Origin: Polymyxa betae
Lineage: Eukaryota > Endomyxa > Phytomyxea > Plasmodiophorida > Plasmodiophoridae
Direction of reading: 5' to 3'
Length of the DNA: 20,724 bases
NCBI GenBank assembly: GCA_003693705.1
Contig: RBZT01000273.1
Location: 1-20,724 of the forward strand
Part shown: positions 16,111 through 20,724 of the stretch, one piece after another
Layout: every line of letters starts with the position of its first letter
How positions within the stretch are numbered: the stretch's first letter is position 1
The notes under the pieces: model-generated
Told to the model about the DNA's origin: nothing
The model's database searches: none
The model's input: only the letters and a program-made list of their open reading frames with translations
Program-made: the position numbers and the translations under genes

Positions 16111-17468
16111 GCGCGTGCCTTGGACAGCACGACGGGACCGCAGCGACCTGCTGGCACGCGTCCTTTCCGCGGACATTGGCGGTGGGGACCCAGCGATTCT
16201 GGATTGCGGCTCCGAGATTGTCGTGGGCACGACATCGCTCCCTCTCAAATTGGGACGGGGGGCGCGGACTGGACGGGATCTCCAATAGTCACTTATGCTG
16301 CGAGTATCGATGAAGTGTTTCTGGGGTTCCCAGGAATCATGGTTGGGCTCAAAGCCCTTCCATCGGACCAGATAATGGCGGTCGTCGGGCGGACCTTTGT
16401 GCTTGAGGATTTTGTCCACGACATGAGTATCACTATCGAGGGCACGGCTTAGGCTGATCAATTTCAGTTGGGAGGGTGCGGCTGCGCATGACAAAATGGA
16501 CCAGTCGGTGTTGAGAAGGATATAGGATCCGCCTTTCGTTCGCCGGACGACTTTAAACGGGCCTAAATAATACGGTTCAGTTTTAGAATAGCGGACAGGG
16601 TCCTTCATCATGACGGCGGAGTTTATCGGGAACGGGTCGTCGGGAAGAATACGGTGGCGACGTGCGTACTGGGAAATGGCTGCGGCTGCATGCGAGGAGT
16701 GTAGGTCTTTGATTGCGGGAAAAACGACCTGCTGTGCCCACTGTAGTCGCTCACGGACGGATTCATATGTAAGAGTCTAGGAGTTGATGTTGGAAAAGTC
16801 CGTAAACTGGTTTGCAGATCGGCAAAACATCACGGAGAATGGTGTACTTGAGTGCGCGGAGGCGACCTTCAAGTTGATGAACAGCTGGACTGCGGGGACG
16901 TAGCGGTCCCACTCCCTCTCCTCGCCGTTGAGAAGCTTCTTGATGGCGCGGCAGGCGGTTTGGACGGAACGCTCAGCGAGTCCGTTAGCCCTAGATGGTA
17001 AGCGGTGACAAGTCGGTGGTCGATATTACAGTTGCGCACCAGCGCGGAGATGAGTTGGTTAACAAACTCCGTGCCGTTATCGGATTGGATGACTTTTGGA
17101 AAACCGAAGTCGATGAAAGGCGAAAACAAAGCAGATGCCACGGACTGCGCAGATTTGTCCGGAAGTGGGAGAAGAAAGACGTAACGGGTAAAGACGAAGA
17201 CGACAACCAGCAGGACGTTCGTGCCGCGAGGTGAGGTGGGGAAGGAGAGCGCGGTGCCGCTCGCGATGTGGTCCATTGGGGCGTCGGCGGTGATTGGGGT
17301 GAGAGGATGGAATCCATGCTGAACAATGGTAAACCTCTGAAATTGGGGGCATTGCTTGAGGTATTCATCAACATCTGCACGCATTCGAGGCCAGTGAAGG
17401 CCGGACTTCAGTAACTGCGTAACAGTGGCCTTCACTCCAAAGTGGCCCATCAGATGCGAACGCTCCAT
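16096..17468 (-). pseudogene. Chromovirus integrase with chromodomain, catalytically dead
   Basis: The zinc-binding part reads RSHLMGHFGVKATV and LHWPRMRADVDEYLKQCPQF: the HHCC motif is damaged because the second Cys is Phe. In the core, PMDHIASGTALSF has Gly where the first catalytic Asp (usually I-D-x-A) is expected, and the following VVVFVFTRY has Phe in place of the usual Asp. The second Asp (VIQSDNGTEF) is kept, and after a 1-nt shift near 17005 the Glu is kept in RANGLAERSVQT. A TAG lies near 16778. The tail has YYLGPFKVVRRTKGGSYIL (GPY/F module) and a chromodomain: HYLVRWKGFEPNHDSWEP then FIDTRSISDYWRSR, ending at 16096. The chromodomain would bind modified histone tails and steer insertion. 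Confidence 0.85.
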
Positions 17469-17473
17469 GGCGG

Positions 17474-19156
17474 CTAGGCGCGCAGATTCCGGGACAGCAG
17501 CTGTTCATTGTGATGTAACGCGATGCTCGGAGGCTGCGAAAAAGATGGGTAAAGACGCGATAGGCGGTCTGGAAGAATGTTGAGAACTCCGGGCCGATGC
17601 GTGATGTGAAAATCGTAAGACAGAATTGTTTCAAGCCATCCGGTAAGCATTGGATTGAGCTCCTTCTGTGTAAACAAGAAAGTCAGTGACCTGTGATCTG
17701 TGAAGAGATGAATGCGGTTGCCCCATAGATAAAAATGGAGCTTCTTCAGCGTGAAAACGATGGCCAGTAGCTCTCGTTTAGTTGCCGAATAGTTGCGTTC
17801 GGCTTGATGGAGAGCTCGAGCAACGAATGTGATCCATCGCCGGTTGGAGGCTGTGTCTGGCAGGGATTGGTCTGCGAGCTGATACAGAACGCCGGCAATA
17901 CCGGTTCCGGAGGCGTCCACTGCGACGCAGAACTGTTTGTCGAAATCCGGGAATGATAGGAAGGGAGCATCCGAAAGGATATCCTTGGTCGCCGAACACG
18001 CGGTTTCGGCTCTTGGGGTCCAATCTGAGGGATGAATGTGCGCGGAGGAGCGGAGTTGCTCGAGAGGGGCGGCTAGAGTGGCGTAGTCCGGAATGAAGTC
18101 GCGGAAATAGTTGAGAAGGCCGAGATATTGCTGTACCTGTTTGCCGGACTGCGGAGTCGGCCATTTCTGGATATCGATTAATTTACGACGGTCAATGGCG
18201 ATACCGTGAATAGAGAGGACATGTCCTAGAAGATGGAGGGATTGTTTGAAAAATTTGCACTGGCTGAGACCGAGTCGTAGATTGGCTGATGTCAGGCGGT
18301 TGATTGTATCTACAAGGTCGGATACGTGACCTTCGATGGAGAATGACCCGATGGTCACATCGTCCTGGAACGGAACGGCACTGGTGCTGTCGTTGAAAAT
18401 CGCGGTGACGGTTCGCTGAAGGACGGTTGATGTCGGGGTGAGACCGAATGGGGTGCCTACGAACATGTATTGGCGATCGTTCCATGAAAACGCGACCTTT
18501 TCGCGATTTGGCGGGTGAATGGGAGGCTGTAGAAAGCTCTGTTCAAGATCAATGCTGGAAAACACGCAACGTCCGGACTATTTTTCGAAAACGTCTCGAA
18601 CGCGTGGCATGGGAAACTTCTCGGCGATCTGGAGCTTCGCGTTCAATTTTCTAAGGTCTATGCAGACTCTTCCTGGAGACTTGGTTCCGTCGGGATTCTT
18701 CTTAGGAACAACCAGGAGCGGATGGTTCCATAGGCATGTGCGAGGGGCTGGGGCGACCTTTCCGTCTGCCAGCCACTGCTCAATCTGGTTGTCGACGATG
18801 GGCTTTAAGTGGTGGGCGATTCGGTATTGGTTGCTGTAGGCAGGTTTTTCATGACCAGTCTCTAAGAATACGACGGCCTCCGGACGGTTGCAGAACGTGT
18901 TGGTTGGTATGGATTGGTTCCGGTCGATAGCATCGACGAGGGCTTGGTGAAGGTGAACTTCGCTGACGGGATCAGAGTCGGGCATGAGAGAGGATTCTGG
19001 GTCATCGGGGGCAGGTTCAAGTTGCGGAGTCGACGGATTCGGGAGCCCGGAGATTGCGATTCCGAGCTTCGTGAAGAGATCGCGCCCGATGAGGATGCGG
19101 ACTCCGGCTGGGGGTTGATGATTTCGAAACGATGATCGTAACGTTGGGATCCCCAT
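17474..19156 (-). pseudogene. Chromovirus reverse transcriptase and RNase H
   Basis: After the end of protease (LIGRDLFTKLGIAISGLP), RT begins with QIEQWLADGKVAPA, NHPLLVVPKKNPDGTK and VCIDLRKLNAKL. A frameshift near 18570 joins it to FSSIDLEQSFLQPPIH (first catalytic Asp), VGTPFGLTPTSTVLQR and PFQDDVTIGS, where the Asp pair is kept but with Gln as the variable residue. The connection domain KFFKQSLHLLGHVLS and YLGLLNYFRDFIPDYATL follows, then RNase H with VAVDASGTGIAG, YSATKRELLAIVFTL and LFTDHRSLTFLF, keeping the D-E-D residues. The frame ends HRPGVLNILPDRLSRLYP to a TAG at 17474. Apart from the frameshift the enzyme residues are intact, implying relatively recent inactivation. Confidence 0.88.
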
Positions 19157-20724
19157 GTGAACGGGAGCTCGATCGTGCCAATTCGCGGAACCAATATCCC
19201 ATCGGAGCCTAAGGAAACACGGCTGTCAGTTGGAGCTGGAATGAATGAGTTGCGCAATGTTGGGGGAAGCTGGTTGACAAGGGTCTGCGGGACTCCGGAG
19301 TGGGAGGCTCCGCTGTCGATGCAGGCGGTCTCCTGGAAGTCATCGCCGATGGTCATGGGAACGAAGAACGCAGCTGTGTAGTCTACGGAGTTTGTGGAAT
19401 GGATGCTGCGCGCAGGCTCGTCGAGAAGGTCCAGTACGTCGTCAATGGTAGCCTCAGATGAGGATGGACAGGCCACGGAACGCAGTTGCGGGGTCGCGAC
19501 TCGATGGAAATTGACAGTGTGTCGTGACTGAGCTGCTGGGGTCGCATTTAAAGTATTCTGCGGGCAGTTGCTGATCAGATGGTCAGTGGATTGGCATTTG
19601 AAACACGCCCGTATGGAGGATGACGGGTTCTGGGTTGTTTGGGAGGTAGAGTTGCTGGCGGCGCGGCACTCGGAAGCGTCATGGGCGGTTGAATTGTGAA
19701 GAGGACACCTTTTTCCGGCCCCTCTTTGAGCCTGGCAGGACGAGTCATCATGTCCGGAGCTGCGGTGAAAACTGCACCAGCGACCAGTACTGCCGGATGG
19801 GTTGGTGTTGGCAGCCGGAGTGTGCTGCTGGAAACGTTCGGCGGGGTATATAGCGACGAGTGTGTCGATAACGGCCTGTACGGATCTGGTGGCCTGAGGG
19901 CGTGAGAATTTGACGACGTGCAGGTCCTTCCGGACGTAATCGGGAAGCCTCTGTAAAAGATGGATTACGCGATCATCGGAGTTCGGGTCGAGCTCGGCGA
20001 GCCGCATTGCCTGAACATAACTGTCAGTAAAGGCAAGTATTCCCTCTTTAGGACCGCGTCGGATCGATTCGAGCTGATCGCGATAGGAAGCGATCATATC
20101 GTCCGACACGAAATGCTGCAAGACTCGCTGACGTGCTTGTGGCCACGAAAGTCCGGTCAGTTCGCTTCCACACCAGTCGGCCACGATACGTTCACAGCAT
20201 GCAATGAGAGCTAATACAAAACGTTGCCGAGGATAACCGTGCGCGTCGAGCTTGTCTTCAAAGCCGGAAATGAATTCGCGAACATTGATTGTGGTGGAAG
20301 AAGATGGGCGTTGGAATCTGGGCATGTTCGGTGGCAGTGGGCTTGACCGCTCGGACGACTGTGCGTTGAGGATCTCCTGGCGCTGAGATGTTGGAGGTGG
20401 CGGAGTTACGCTGTAGGTTTGTGCCGCTGAGGTGATGTCCGAGGGTTGCTGGAAGCAAACAGTATTGCGGAGAGGGGTAGGGTTAGGGTTTTGTTCTGGA
20501 ACTGCGAATCAGGCCCTAAGTTCGGACTGTATTGTGATGAGGGATTTTAACTGGTCATTCAGAGAAACAATCTCAGTATGAAGGCTTTTAGAGAGCTTGG
20601 CGTCGTTCGCGGACAAACGTGCAAATTGAGAGTTGATAAGTAGGGTATTCCACTGCTGGGACAGGGCTGAGATACGGGAGCGTAAAGTGGCGATGAGTGT
20701 GTTGAAGCCTACTGAGGCAAATAA
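19106..20724 (-). pseudogene. Chromovirus Gag-protease
   Basis: The frame is open from the window edge (LIATLRSRISALSQQWNTLL, a helical coiled-coil-like start) except for one TGA at 20509-20511, which could be a decayed CGA. A proline-rich linker includes NPNPNP and SVTPPPPTSQR. The capsid-like domain spans VREFISGFEDKLDAHGYPRQ to VQAVIDTLVAIYPAERF. Three knuckles follow in tandem: CSFHRSSGHDDSSC and CPLHNSTAHDASEC (both C-x2-H-x4-H-x4-C) and CFKCQSTDHLISNC (C-x2-C-x4-H-x4-C, 19564-19605). The protease has the catalytic DSGA in ACIDSGASHSG. The frame changes near 19106, in the distal protease, where GVRILIGRDLFTKLGI is read in the pol frame. No separate gag stop is seen, so gag and protease look like one continuous frame. 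Confidence 0.85.
20478..20490 (+). repeat. Telomere-like TTAGGG repeat inside gag
   Basis: TAGGGTTAGGGTT on the plus strand is the complement of CCCTAA units that encode an Asn-Pro run in Gag. It is explained by coding sequence and does not mark a telomere. Confidence 0.6.

Larger units (their letters stand above)
16096..20724 (-). mobile_element. Ty3/gypsy chromovirus, degenerate, lacking its 3' LTR
   Basis: Order from right to left: Gag, aspartic protease, RT, RNase H, integrase, chromodomain, the standard Ty3 chromovirus plan. The 5' end lies beyond the right edge. The coding part ends at a stop at 16096, where the plus-strand recombinase relic begins almost at once, leaving no room for a polypurine tract and 3' LTR. 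Four frame changes, two in-frame stops and several active-site substitutions are present. Most of the coding sequence is still legible, so this insertion appears younger than the other relics in the window. Confidence 0.88.

Noticed and set aside
20478-20490. Telomere-like repeat as a chromosome-end mark
   Set aside because: It encodes the Asn-Pro run of Gag in frame with flanking Gag sequence.
1-20724. CRISPR arrays, bacterial operons and tRNA genes
   Set aside because: No regularly spaced identical repeats, no ribosome-binding-site/gene pattern, and no A/B box pair with a cloverleaf fold was seen.

Overview
The window looks like a piece of a eukaryotic nuclear genome, most likely from an early-diverging fungus; an oomycete is the main alternative. 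The clues are short spliceosomal introns (39 to 57 nt, GTAAG-type donors) inside transposase genes, a Crypton-type recombinase with an Ndc10-like domain, chromodomain-bearing Ty3 elements, and no operons or ribosome-binding sites. This assignment is inference; no rRNA, tRNA or clear housekeeping gene fixes the taxon.

Almost everything recognisable is a broken transposable element, packed nearly end to end. From left to right: an Asp/His/Gln-coding tandem repeat ending in a perfect 17-bp inverted repeat (228-789); the chromodomain tail of one Ty3 chromovirus (minus, 1190-1567); a PIF/Harbinger element with terminal inverted repeats and two convergent genes (1591-4128); a pogo/CENP-B-like DDE transposase (minus, 4143-5428); an Ndc10-type Crypton fragment (plus, 5547-6096) ending at a TTAGGG repeat; CAG-rich sequence; a Ty1/copia gag-protease-pre-integrase relic (plus, 7141-8361); poorly identified coding relics (8449-10473), one with a weak Spc97/Spc98-like look; a Mutator-like (MULE) transposase (minus, 10561-11890); a coiled-coil-like relic (plus, 12175-12750); an intron-containing DDE transposase (minus, 12805-13689); a small open frame with one membrane-like segment (minus, 13738-13962); a tyrosine recombinase with short introns (plus, 14723-16110); and a Ty3 chromovirus filling 16096-20724 on the minus strand and running off the right edge.

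The element genes contain stops, frameshifts, deletions or lost catalytic residues, so none is likely to be mobile on its own. The arrangement reads as old, nested insertions with little purifying selection. The only unbroken stretches of interest are the small ORF at 13738-13962 and long segments of the chromovirus, which appears to be one of the younger insertions. Family assignments rest on motifs read by eye; boundaries of relics are approximate.
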